From Palaemon carinicauda (taxonomy: Eukaryota; Arthropoda; Malacostraca; Decapoda; Palaemonidae): a stretch of DNA of 64,000 bases. The notes beneath the pieces were generated by a model, which saw nothing but the letters and a program-made list of their open reading frames with translations, made no database searches and was not told the DNA's origin. The stretch lies in contig NC_090759.1 of assembly GCF_036898095.1 (NCBI RefSeq), forward strand, positions 19,199,277 through 19,263,276. Reading direction: 5' to 3'. Of this stretch, positions 1-13,174 are shown piece by piece (the first letter of the stretch is position 1; the number at the start of each line of letters is the position of its first letter). A program made the position numbers and the translations under genes.

Positions 1-174
1 ATCTAATTACTTAAAACAAGGGCTTATATATCATTTTTCCAAACTTTTAACATTACAGATTTTTTTTTAATTTCTTAAAATACTGGTTCCTCTTATTACA
101 ATTACAATAGATTTCGTTGAACAATTTCTTTTTTAAAATTCGCATTTCCTGAACAGGCTCTGTTATATCCCATC
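1..174. other. AT-rich non-coding DNA
   Basis: AT-rich sequence with homopolymer runs. I see no gene, repeat boundary or splice structure in it. Confidence 0.4.
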
Positions 175-592
175 ATGGATGACTACGTCTTTGTAAAATC
201 TTAGAGGGACAAGGTGAACATAAGTTACCGAGGCATTAACATATTTGACCTCACGATCTACCTTGTTAAATGCAGTAGGCTACCTGTCGCAATTGTCCAA
301 GATGTCAGACACACCGTAAACATTAGCGACTCAATTGAAATGCCTTCAACAAGTGCCTGGAAACAAGTTGCTCGTGGTATCCGTAAAAAAGAACTTCCAT
401 CAAAACCAGAGTGCAATGCACATTTAATGATCCCAACTAGTTTACATACTACCAGGAATGGAGAGATTTTTTTTTTTTTAATACAAAATATGAAGACACG
501 GCTAGTGAAAACGAGATGTATCAGGAAGACATGAGAATTATTGGTTTTGGAACTGATGACGATCTAAGGAAATTAGGAAGCTCCCAGGTTTG
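175..592 (+). pseudogene. Unassigned possible coding fragment
   Basis: One plus frame is open from just after a TAG near 205 to 534, with balanced amino-acid composition unlike the flanking AT-rich DNA. In a neighbouring frame, acidic protein-like coding (EDTASENEMYQED...) continues to a TGA near 590, as if a frameshift in the 12-13 T run around 468-480 split one frame. The opposite strand over 230-440 is also open. I do not recognise the product on either strand. It may be a decayed transposase or retrotransposon fragment. Coding status is uncertain. Confidence 0.22.
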
Positions 593-2136
593 ATTTCTTC
601 ATCGAACTTTCAAAAGTTGCCCTAAGTTTTTCCATCAAATATATACAACTCACTATATGTTTCATGGGTAAACGTTTCTAGATGTTTATGCTCTACTACC
701 TGGAAAAACACCGGAGGTATATACATACATCCATGCTTGAGCTATTAATTTCAGAAACATAAGAAATTGAGTTGAAGTCTAAATTTATATTAGTTGATTT
801 TGAAATTCCAAGCATAACTGTCCTTCAACATACATGTTACCAGTGATGAAAATTAAAGAATAAACTTGATGGCATGTTCAATTAATAAAATTTTAACTGT
901 ATATTTACAGGATATTCAAGTAATAACATTTGATTTGTCACTCTTTTGATATTATTTACACACATCAAAAATTAATAATTTTCCTGTCTTCCATAAATTG
1001 CCTAGCACAAAATCTATCAGGGCTTATAATTTGGTTTTATTTCTAACTGAAAGTTCATTATGTCACTCTTTTGATCACTATTTTAAGAGTGACACATTAT
1101 GTCACTCATTTGATTTGTCACTCTTTTGAACGGCTCCCGAATATGTGCCTATTAGCGTCTTTGTGTACTTTTAACTGCCCAATCAGAAACAGTCCCCTAA
1201 TTATAATGATTTCAGACAACTAGCCGCTGACCCGCTTCACATATTGTTCCAAACAGTTTATCACTCGCACATCGAACATCCTACATAAACTTCATAACTC
1301 TCCTCTAACTTGCACATATTCCTGAACTAACTAATTACGCAGGACATTCATTTGCTATGTATATCATTAGGTCTTACTCTCGGCCTCTTACCAAATAGGC
1401 CTACTTCTGCAGTATACAGTTTTCAAGAACCTCTTGTCGTTCATTCCCTCCAAATGAACAAAATATCTTAAAACAATCTGATCCTTCCTATGCATGTATT
1501 CACCATTTCTATAGGCCTATAAATTCTCATCTTTGCTTAGAATCGTTCCACCTGAGACCATCCATTTTAGCATTTACATCTTTATGGTTTCCATTTACAC
1601 AGATAGTTTTATTCTTGGTATTCATTTACTCCCATTCCTCCTCTTGTAAATACTTTCAAACTTTCAGTAGTACCTGCAGTTTCTTTTCACTATGTGTAAT
1701 TAGTACTGCAAACATCAACCGTTCTTTATTTCACTCTTGAATAATTTCTTATATCATGACTTCGTCTAATTTCCTTCGATTTCCATCACTTCCCCTTAGG
1801 TTAAATATATCAAACAATCAGTGAGACATAACACACACTACTCTCAGACCTACTTTTACGCAAAATCGTTTACTTTTTCAACTTCAAAGTACTTTGCTTC
1901 CCCTTCATAAGAAAATTATAACTCTCAACCACTTATCTCGTATATCATATAACCTTAACACCTAATACATTGTTTCTCAATTGATTCTATTATAAGCTAA
2001 GTCAGTTTCTTGCCATTCAAGTTTTTCTCCCATCCGTTTAACATTCGCACTCAAAATCCTGCTACACAGCTTTCGTCGTATACAAAGTAATGTTATTATC
2101 CAGTAATTCTTACAGTTCCCTTTATCATCAATACCT
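593..2136. other. Unassigned AT-rich stretch
   Basis: No gene seen. From about 1200 on the plus strand is rich in C and T with interrupted frames, similar in style to 5340-5880 and 6190-6800. The three stretches could be antisense remnants of one decayed element, but I cannot identify it. Confidence 0.4.
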
Positions 2137-2520
2137 TTAACCCTGGATAGGTACGGTGGGTCATTCGCGACCCCGAGCGTAAAAAAAAAACAGGTTTTTC
2201 TCACGTGACTCACCCCCGTGACTGAATTTGTGGGTGATCGACCTGCAGGAGGTGTCTCCCCTACACGCTCTAGTAGTGTCCAGATGTGCATTGCTGTAGC
2301 TGTACTCCTTCCCCGATTTCTGAGACGCGTCGGGGTCGTTCGCGTCCGAGTTTACCCTTCTAAGGTAGTTTGCATAATTATCAAAGTTATTACGTATTAT
2401 GAAATTGTCGTAGAATGGTGCAACTTGTATAGGTTATCAGTTGTGGAAAGTCTTGGTGGATTGTTTGGCTACCATGTGCATGTTTTTTTTTTTAGTTAAA
2501 AGGTCGTTCATCACCACGAG

Positions 2521-4320
2521 GACCATTTTACCGCGAGTGCCCCTTTTTCATTTTTTTTCATTTTTTTGCCAAGTCATTTTTCCGTAAGATATTGCCAAAT
2601 AGTGTCGTAAAACTTTTGCTTGTTTAGTGTTTGAAAGTGTGTCTAGATGATCTGGCTACCCATGCATGACTTTGTTTTTGTCAGATACGACGTAGTTATT
2701 GGTATATTGGGTATTTAACTGCGGTTACCAATTTCTGTTTTTTTTCAATATTTGTAAAAATTACTACGTAGTAAGGCATTGCCGTATATTATTCATTTTT
2801 TTTTCATGTTTATGTGTTAGAAAGTGTGCCTTGATGGTTGGGCTAACACGTGCATGTCTTTTTTTTTATCTGAGATGTCGTATATTAGAATGTCGGGCAT
2901 TTTACCGCGAGTGTCCCTTTTTCATTTTTTTTCATTTTTTTGCCAAGTCATTTTTCCGTAAGATATTGCGAAATAGTGTCGTAAAACTTTTGCTTTTTTA
3001 ATGTTGGAAAGTGTGTCTAGATGATCTGGCTACCCATGCGTGATTTTGTTTTTGTCAGATACGACGTAGTTATTGGTATATTGGGTATTTAACTGCGGTT
3101 GCCAATTTCTGTTTTTTTTTCAATATTTGTAAAAATTTACTCCGTAGTAAGGAATTGCCGTATATTATTGATTTCTTTTTCATGTTTATGTGTTAGAAAG
3201 TGTGCCTTGATGGTTGGGCTAACACGTGCATGTCTTTTTTTTTTTTATCTGAGATTCCGTATATTAGAATGTTGGGTATTTTTCCGCGAGTGCCCCTTTT
3301 TATTTGTTTTGCATTTTTTTGCTTAGTCATGTTACCGTAAGGAATTGGCAAGTAGTGTCGCAAAACTTATATTTTTATAGTGTTGGAAAGTGTTTCTAGA
3401 TGATCTGGCTACCCATGCCTATTTTTTTTTCAGCCAGATATGGCGTATATATAAGTATGTGTTCGATTTTCCTGTGATTGCCATTTTTTCGTTTTTTCCC
3501 ATTTCTTTCAAAATTACTACGTACTAAGGAACTATCACAGAGTAATATTTCATTTATATGTTTATTTGTCGGAAAATATGCCTTGATGGTTTGCCTAGCA
3601 CGTGGCTGAAATTTTTTTTTTCTGAAATGCCGTATATTAGAATGGCCATTTTTCCACGAGTGCCCCTTTTTATTTGTTTTGCATTTTTTTGCTTAGTCAT
3701 GTTACCGTAAGGAATTGGCAAGTAGTGTCGCAAAACTTATAATTTTATAGTGTTGGAAAGTGTTTCTAGATGATCTGGCTACCCATGCCTATCTTCTTTT
3801 TTTAGCCAGATATGGCGTATATATAGGTATGTGTTCGATTTTCCTGTGATTGCCATTTTTTCGTTTTTTCCCATTTCTTTCAAAATTACTACGTACTAAG
3901 GAACTATCACAGAGTAATTATTCATTTAGATGTTTATTTGTCGGAAAATGTGCCTTGATGGTTTGCCTAGCACGTGGCTGAATTTTTTTTTCTGAAATGC
4001 CGTATATTAGAATGTTAGCCATTTTTCCGCGAGTGCCCCTTTTTATTTGTTTTGCATTTTTTTGCTTAGTCATGTTACCGTAAGGAATTGGCAAGTAGTG
4101 TCGCAAAACTTATATTTTTATAGTGTTGGAAAGTGTTTCTAGATGATCTGACTACCCATGCCTATCTTTTTTTTAGCCAGATATGGCGTATATATAGGTA
4201 TGTGTTCGATTTTCCGGTGATTGCCATTTTTTCGTTTTTTCCCAATTCTTTCAAAATTACTACGTACTAAGGAACTATCACAGAGTAATGATTCCTCTAG
4301 ATGTTTATTTGTCGGAAAAT
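2521..4320. repeat. Tandem array of about five 370-379 bp units
   Basis: The anchor C-C-[GA]-C-G-A-G-T-G recurs near 2531, 2905, 3284, 3654 and 4027, giving spacings of 374, 379, 370 and 373 bp. Each unit also carries a 'gatgatctggctacccatgc' segment, an 'actacgtactaaggaa'-like segment and T runs. The short plus-strand frames here repeat with the same period and are not genes. The array lies wholly inside the TTAA-flanked element. Confidence 0.88.
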
Positions 4321-5140
4321 TTTGTTTACTTTTTTTTTGATTGAATATCATCAAATTTTTTTAGCTAAAATATTGTTTTACATTTTTTTTTTCGATTTTA
4401 TTTCCCTTCAAAAAAATTTTTTTGGGTCAGAATTTTAATTTTATAGTTGTAAAATAATCCACAATTATCCAGCAACCCACCATACAATTTTTATGCATAT
4501 CCAATAATAATTAGATTAGTAAATAACACCTTGAAATTGACATACCCTTCCTACATTTCAAGTGGCAGATTAGGGAGTCTGAGTCAGTGTGGTTGGCGGC
4601 CATTTTGTGGACATATCCGAAGCGTAAGCTGCCCTATCTATATATATTCTTGTTCCCTATAGAATTTGTGATATTTTGGTATATTTTTACCTGCATAAAT
4701 ATCATATTATATATTAAATATATGTATTTTTTTTACGAAATTTCTAAGTACTCAAAAAATTACCTTTAGATATGGCCCCTGATATAAATGTAATTTACAA
4801 AATAATGAAGATTTTTTTACATATTTCTATTTTAGGATAACATATGTTTATTCCCTAAAAAAATTAGCCACTTCCTATTTCATTTGGGTACCCAAAAAAA
4901 TTCATGAAATTTGGACAAATTTTTTTGGCCAAAAAAAGTTACCCTTTTTTTCTCATTTCAGATCTTCACCTCCATGGGTCTGACTTCATCCAAAATACAT
5001 CAAAATGTGTCCTAAACATTCAAGAATCAATTCCTAAAAGGATTTGTGTATATATGTATAAACTTTTTTTTTATGAATTTTTACGTCAGGTCTTTTTTTT
5101 TTTCTACTTAATTTTTAAAAATATTTATAATAAATAGTTT
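4321..5140. other. AT-rich filler inside the TTAA element
   Basis: Long T and A runs with no open frame of believable composition. No transposase motif is seen. Confidence 0.5.
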
Positions 5141-5326
5141 TTCTGCAGATGAGTAGTATTTATCTTTACAGTTGTTTTAAGCATTCATTGAAGTTTTTTT
5201 TGGCAAAAGAAAAAAGGAGGTTACTGCAAAAACTGATTTTTCAAGAATTTTTTTTGGCGTCGGGGTCGTTCGCGTCCGAGTATACCCTTAAAGGGGTGTC
5301 CGAGGACCGTACCTATCCAGGGTTAA

Positions 5327-5920
5327 GCAATATAATGGATCAATTATTTCTCTCACCCTTCCCTTCAGAACCTTTCCCTAATCTAGATATACCTTGCACA
5401 GTCGAGTCAGTCACTTCAGTGCACTGTCAATATCATACCACAGTGTGACATTTCAACTCTGTATTTCAATTCCTCAACCTCTTAATGTCATCGTCAACAC
5501 TCATTTCTACTAAAAATTTTCAAACATATACATAACCTCTTCATTTTCTAGTCATTCGCCTGGGTCCCTCTTCTATCCTCCACATTCAACGAAGCTTTAG
5601 AATACTCCTCATCGACCCTAGACTGTATTTACTTCAGTGAGTATGCCTATTTGCTTCTTCTGTTGTAAGATCCAGTTAATCAATGATTTTCCATTTGTAT
5701 TTACTTCCCTGGAGTAAAAGTTGTTAACTTAAATTTTCTTTCCTATTTTTTTCAAGTTTCCTCATTATCATTATTACTTGCTGTCATTTTCTATATAATT
5801 TTAGGCACCTCTAGTAAATCCTCACCATCATATTCATTGATTTGTTATTCTGTCTAGTTTGTACGAGCAAGTAAAACTAAAGTAAATTTATCCTCACAAT
5901 TTTCTTGTCCACACGCTCAC
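5327..5920. other. Unassigned stretch
   Basis: Pyrimidine-rich plus strand with no sustained frame and no recognised repeat. It may be part of the same degenerate element as 1200-2130. Confidence 0.35.
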
Positions 5921-7522
<1,602 letters not shown>

Positions 7523-7937
7523 TCGGGCAGTTCCCTACATGTTCAGCTCTTACAATAGCGACGAGCTTGGTCTCTTGGTGGTCGAGGATGGCCTTCCAAT
7601 TGGGAAGAGAAACATTACTTAATCTGCATTCACAGGTATCGTCTTCTTCATATTCAATTTCAATCTTCATCTCATCGTTTTCTCTCGGAACACACACTGT
7701 TTTAAGTCTCGTTCTGCTCCTCGACGCTACGCAGTGCTGAGGTTTCAGAGGCCCTAGGCAGGAGATCGGCTCAGCAGGACAAAATTTGCAGGGGAAAAGT
7801 TTCGTTCAATTCAGTCTCCTTTGGAATCAGTCTGGTCAGGATTGTGGCATTGTCCAGCCTTTGAAGGAAAGTATTCCAGTCGAGGGAGGTCTTTTTAGGT
7901 TTCCAATTAACTGGGCAGCCTTTTTCCGGGATTTTCT
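7523..7937 (-). CDS. Host exon 3: cysteine-containing extracellular segment, apparent 1-base frameshift
   Basis: The acceptor is TATTTACTTCCAG and the donor GTGAGT. The first frame gives about 48 codons starting E-K-I-P-E-K-G-C-P, with N-glycosylation sequons N-A-T and N-E-T, and then meets a stop. The second frame continues through C-K-F-C-P-A-E-P to the donor and ends V-G-N-C-P. The 415-bp length is one base too long for the phases at its ends, which fits one inserted base in the C/G run near 7790-7795. The two halves look related: S-L-D-W-N-T-F-L...T-I-L-T-R-L-I in the first, S-L-P-N-W-K-A-I-L...T-K-L-V-A-I-V in the second, suggesting a duplicated subdomain. The second half also has a sequon (N-V-S). 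Cysteines and sequons suggest the outside of the cell or the secretory route. I do not recognise the family. The frameshift could be an assembly error, a polymorphism or real decay. Confidence 0.55.
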
Positions 7938-8013
7938 CTGGAAGTAAATAAATATGTCTTTTATGAATCCAAGTTTTTTTTTGTCTGAAATAACGAAATA
8001 GTATTTTTGTTTT

Positions 8014-8165
8014 ATATCATTACTAGCATTATTACTAGCTAAGCTACAACCCTAGGTGGAAAATCAAGATGCTACAAGCCCGAGGCCTCCAACAAAGAAA
8101 ATAGTCCATTGAGGAAAGGGAATAAGAAAATAAACTTTATAAGCTATGAGAAGTAATAAATAACA
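8014..8165 (+). repeat. Fragment of abundant interspersed repeat (5' part)
   Basis: It contains 'gctaagctacaaccctagg', 'aagatgctacaagcccgagg' and the following A-rich segment, matching the head of the fuller copy at 34966-35645. It runs directly into the AT microsatellite. Confidence 0.65.
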
Positions 8166-8194
8166 ATATAAATACCTCAAGATCAGTAACAATG

Positions 8195-9350
<1,156 letters not shown>

Positions 9351-10898
9351 CATTGTGGAATTTTTTTGTGGTGCTCTCGGCTATTTTCACACTCGTGGAT
9401 TTATTTCGTCATGTCCGAAGCTCCATCTTCACCCATTCCAATGTTAAGTACCATAGTTTGTTTTGACAGCTTTTTGTAGTACCGGGCTTTTGTTTTATAT
9501 CTAGTATAGTCTGTTTTATCATTCCCGTCTGGCCCTTCACGGTGGCCATTGTTTGTTCTCTTGTCTTGGGGAATTCATCTTAGTCTGCCCGTTTAGTACT
9601 CTGTCACTTAGGTTCTTGGTTAAGTCCCTGGCCTTATGCCTTTGGAACCGTTATTATTTTTATCCTTGTTATGCTCATGGTACTTTTTGCATGCAAGTCC
9701 AGCCTACGAACAAGTTTAGCATTCTATCTTTGTTATTGTTTTGTACCCGCCCCACCGGGGCGTTCGTCACTCGACTTTGCTATTTATTTGTGTTTTAGCA
9801 GATGCTATTCTTCGTTCGTAGTCTTATCTTGATGTACAGTTTTATTTTATACGTTTATAATAGTGTTGTGTGCTTATTAGTCCTGATTTTGTGTCCAAGA
9901 GAGCGAGAGCTTGGGGTTCCTGTTTTCTGTTCGCATTCACGAGTTACCCCTTTCTCTCGTTTTCTTTCTTAGCTCCGGTGGGTGAGCAGATTTCCCGTTT
10001 TCCGTTTTGTGCGTTCAACGGGTTCTCCCTCCCTCACCTCTCCCCCTACGGGTGTATGATAACTTACGAGTTATTTAATTTTGGTTGCTTTTCAATAGTT
10101 AGCGTTATTTTTAGGTCCAAGTTCCGTCCTCTCCCCGTTACGGCTAGGGAGTAGTTATGAACTTTTTCCACTCCGCCTTGAGTTCTACTCTGCCATGAGG
10201 GATTCTCAATGACTTTAGTTCTATTGTTATATTTATATATTGTTTACTTACATGGGACAGGCTTCATATTGTTTAGATACGACCCTCCGGTGGCCCTTAC
10301 TACGGTCTCAGGCCACGGCCATATCCACACAATAGCCATTGTTATTACAATTGAGTTATTATTCACAATATAATTATTCAGGACCTTTCATCTCCCTCCG
10401 GCTTCACCGGAGATCGTAAATACGCTTTACTATTATCTAAGCCTTAGCCTTTAGCTGCGTCTTGTGTTTTATAAATTTCACAATCGAATTATTAGCCACA
10501 AGTGAATTATTTAGGACATCTCATCACCCTCCGGCTTCACCGGAGGTCGCCCATACACTTCACACTTATATTTGCCTTGCCTTTAGCTTAGGCTTGTGTT
10601 TTATATTTATTTTAAGGGCCTGTCACTGCTTCCCCGACCCTCAGAGGTCGGCAGATTGCTTTAGGTTATTTATTCTTCAGTCATTAACAGACATTAGGTA
10701 AATACAAACAATGGAATATAAAAGCACCAGCAATGGTATGGGGCTGTATCATCTTAAAAGTGATATTCAGATATTAGTTAAATGCAATATTGGAGCTTAG
10801 GGAATTCAGTGAGTGCCGGAGCTCTATAATAATAGAGTTTTTTAACCCCTTATCAGAGTTTCAAGGAACACTAGACTCATGTCTCCTTTCTTTTACAG
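9351..10898 (+). other. DIRS 1 non-coding leader
   Basis: 1.5 kb without a credible gene. A short frame at 9411-9479 starts M-S-E-A-P-S-S-P, resembling the M-S-x-P-S-x-S-P frames at the equivalent place in elements 2 and 5, so it may mark a leader exon. The leader ends at the splice acceptor CTTTTACAG (10890-10898). A tandem pair of hairpin-bearing repeats lies at 10350-10605. Confidence 0.55.
10350..10605. repeat. Two tandem about 130-bp repeats with GC hairpins
   Basis: Two similar units, about 10350-10475 and 10482-10605. Each contains CTCCGGCTTCACCGGAG, a perfect 6-bp stem with a 5-nt loop, and each ends with a 'gtcttgtgttttata'-like segment. Confidence 0.65.
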
Positions 10899-13174
10899 AA
10901 GGTCCGTTGTACTGCCAAAGGATGCCCTGCCTCGTTCAACGACCCCGTTGGGCATGACCTCTGTCGGTCCCATGCGCACTGCTCCATCCCTTTTATCCGG
11001 GAACCGGGACAGGCCCAATATATGGTCTGGTTCCCGGATTTGTGCTCGCTCTGTTACGAGCTGTCGTCAATTCTACTGAACGATGATGTAAGTGGGTTTT
11101 CCTTTTGTTCCTTATTTCTCGTTGGCAGACACTAATTTAGCCATTAATATAATATACACAGTATATTTTGGAGAGCAAACCCCCTCCTGCATCACTAATC
11201 ACTGCAAATCTTTCAGGCCGATGATGGCTCTCTTCGATCAGCAAGAGCTGCTCTTCGTCCTTGGGTGTCGGGCTTCGGCAGGAATGCCCCGTCTGGCGCA
11301 CCCTATCTCCTTGATGGAGACATGGCCTCCCGTCTCTTCCCAGGCTCGACTACTGCTGAAGTCTCCCCTGAAGTTGCTGCCCCCTTAATTGAAGAAGTCA
11401 GGGCCACCATTTCCGCGGAGGACGAACCCCTCGTACCGCTGGACGTGGCAGATCTGGATATAGACGTAGAACCCAGGGACGAGCAGGTAAGTGGTGCCGA
11501 GTTGGTGGAAACCCTTTTCTCTCCTACTCCCTCTTCTACCTCTTCCTTTCTGGGTTTTGATAACTCTAAGGCTTCTCCTCGGGATCTCTCTGCCTCCGTA
11601 CGACCCAAGGTGAAGCCACTTCAAACTTATAAGACTTCAGCTTTGCCAGTATCAACGTCACCGGTCCCCGGACCCTCGACAGCTCCTGATATTCATATTG
11701 ATCCTCGTAAAACCACGACTCCTAAGAAGTCTAAGTCTACCAAATCCAAGACAAAACCGACGGGTGGCTTTCAGGTACCCTGGGGCGATCTCGTCCCCAT
11801 CGAACTGGTCAGAGATTTGGTCAGAGAACAACTTCAACATCAGTCGGGGGCGATGACAGAGATTAAGGATATGATGGCTACTCTGATCCGCGCCGGAACT
11901 CAGCTTCCTCCCCCTTCCGCCCCAGATGCATCAAAGCTACCACCCTTCGATAAAAACAATCCTTGGCGGTTTGCCTTGCATGCCCCATTCTTAGATGGTT
12001 CCCTAACTCTGGAGGGCATAGGCACCCGCCCTCTAGAGGACCTGGAGTTCTACCCCCGGGCCTAGAATTCCCGTTCAATGGCTTCGTACGTTTAAAGGAA
12101 CATGCATTGGTCCGTATGGACAAGGTACCGAAGGAAACGGTGATATTTCCAAAAGAGCAGGCCCAGGCTATCTGGGCCAGAACACTATCAGAGTGGAGGT
12201 GTATTAACTCCAAGCTCACCCCACACAAAGGTGCCTACACAATTTTTACGACAGCGGCCTCCATCTCTTTGCCGCTCACAGACAAAGTCACAGAGCTGAC
12301 TATACAGGCCATCAAGGAAGGCTCTTCCATGCCGGCTCTCAAAGAGACGGACCCCACCTCTTTGCTTATTCCGGGTACCTCTGCAACCTGGGATGACGCG
12401 GCGTCTACCTTCACAGTGGGGAAGCTAGACCCGGACTGTGCCTCTACTCTTTTCTCTGAGAAGTTTCCCAGATTAATAGAGAGTCTTCTCAAAACTGAGT
12501 ACGAGACTCGTACTAGACTAGCTAGGTCCCTCCAATCCATCACCTCCATGGAGTCCCTAGCATCGCTTTACCCAGAGGAAACGCTGTTCAGAGTCGCCAC
12601 AAAGAACCAGCTAATGTCCTACCAAATAGACCTCCATGACTTCTGGTCGGCTCGAGTTAGTTGCAGGAAGTTCGTTCTGTCTGAGGCCTCCATCAGACAT
12701 GAACCGAACAGGCTGATAGCGTCCTCCTGCTGGGGTAAGACCCTCTTCCCCCAGACCGAAGTTGATAAGGTTCTTCAGGATGCGGCGAGGGCAAACCAAA
12801 ATTTGCAGGTAAGGTGGGGTCTCTCAGCCAAAAGGAGGTTCGAACCCCAGAAACAGACGTTCTTCAAGAAGAAGCAGAGGTTTACTCCTTACAAGACGGT
12901 CCGGGGTAACTCGTCCCCACAGCCTTCCGCTGCCTCGACTTCTCAACAACAGGCTCCCCCTCAGCAGGTAATCTACCTCACTGCTCCCTCTGGTACACAG
13001 CCCAACCCCTCTTGGATGTCCTCTCCTGCATACAAACCTGCCTATGAATCCTGCGGTTCATTTCGTGGATACCAGAGAGGAAGTTTCAGAGGTAGAGGAC
13101 AGTTCCGCCAACACGGACCTAGAGCAAGGGGTGCCCGTGGAGGGAGGGGCCCTAGGTTCACTCCCTCCCAATGA
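10899..13174 (+). pseudogene. DIRS 1 gag (ORF1), two exons, frameshifted
   Basis: Structural and nucleic-acid-binding protein of the retrotransposon. The first visible exon is 10899-11087, from CTTTTACAG to donor GTAAGT. It carries C-x4-C-x9-H-x2-C-x2-H-x2-C followed by C-x2-C, a likely zinc-binding module. A 129-nt intron (11088-11216) contains an in-frame stop. The second exon runs from 11217 to 13174. It shares the conserved core with the other copies (L-E-D-L-E-F-Y-P here, L-E-E-V-E-F-F-P there; V-G-K-L-D-P-D; W-G-K-x-L-F-P) and ends in an Arg/Gly-rich tail (RGSFRGRGQ...). The frame shifts at the C run near 12055, where one extra C would restore it. The true start codon is not established; an upstream exon is implied by the acceptor. 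Confidence 0.8.
11088..11216 (+). other. Intron inside DIRS 1 gag
   Basis: Donor GTAAGT after GATGAT and acceptor TTTCAG before GCCGATGAT. Length 129 nt, in-frame TAA inside. It follows the C-x2-C motif directly. Elements 2-5 are uninterrupted at the equivalent site. Confidence 0.7.

Larger units (their letters stand above)
2141..5322. mobile_element. piggyBac-like non-autonomous element flanked by TTAA
   Basis: The left end starts CCCTGGATAGGTACGG and the right end finishes with its exact reverse complement, giving a 16-bp terminal inverted repeat. Each side is bordered by TTAA (2137-2140 and 5323-5326), the target duplication of the piggyBac superfamily, whose ends commonly begin CCC. A subterminal GC-rich motif (CGGGGTCGTTCGCGTCCGAG) occurs near 2329 and again near 5264, with a related inverted form near 2184. 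The 3.18-kb interior holds tandem repeats and AT-rich filler and no transposase frame, so it would need a transposase supplied in trans. Confidence 0.75.

Noticed and set aside
2699..3326. Two similar plus-strand frames of 75-100 codons
   Set aside because: They recur with the period of the 370-bp tandem repeat, are T-run rich, and change frame between units.
2521..4320. CRISPR-like array
   Set aside because: Units are about 370 bp without short repeat and spacer structure, and the genome is eukaryotic.
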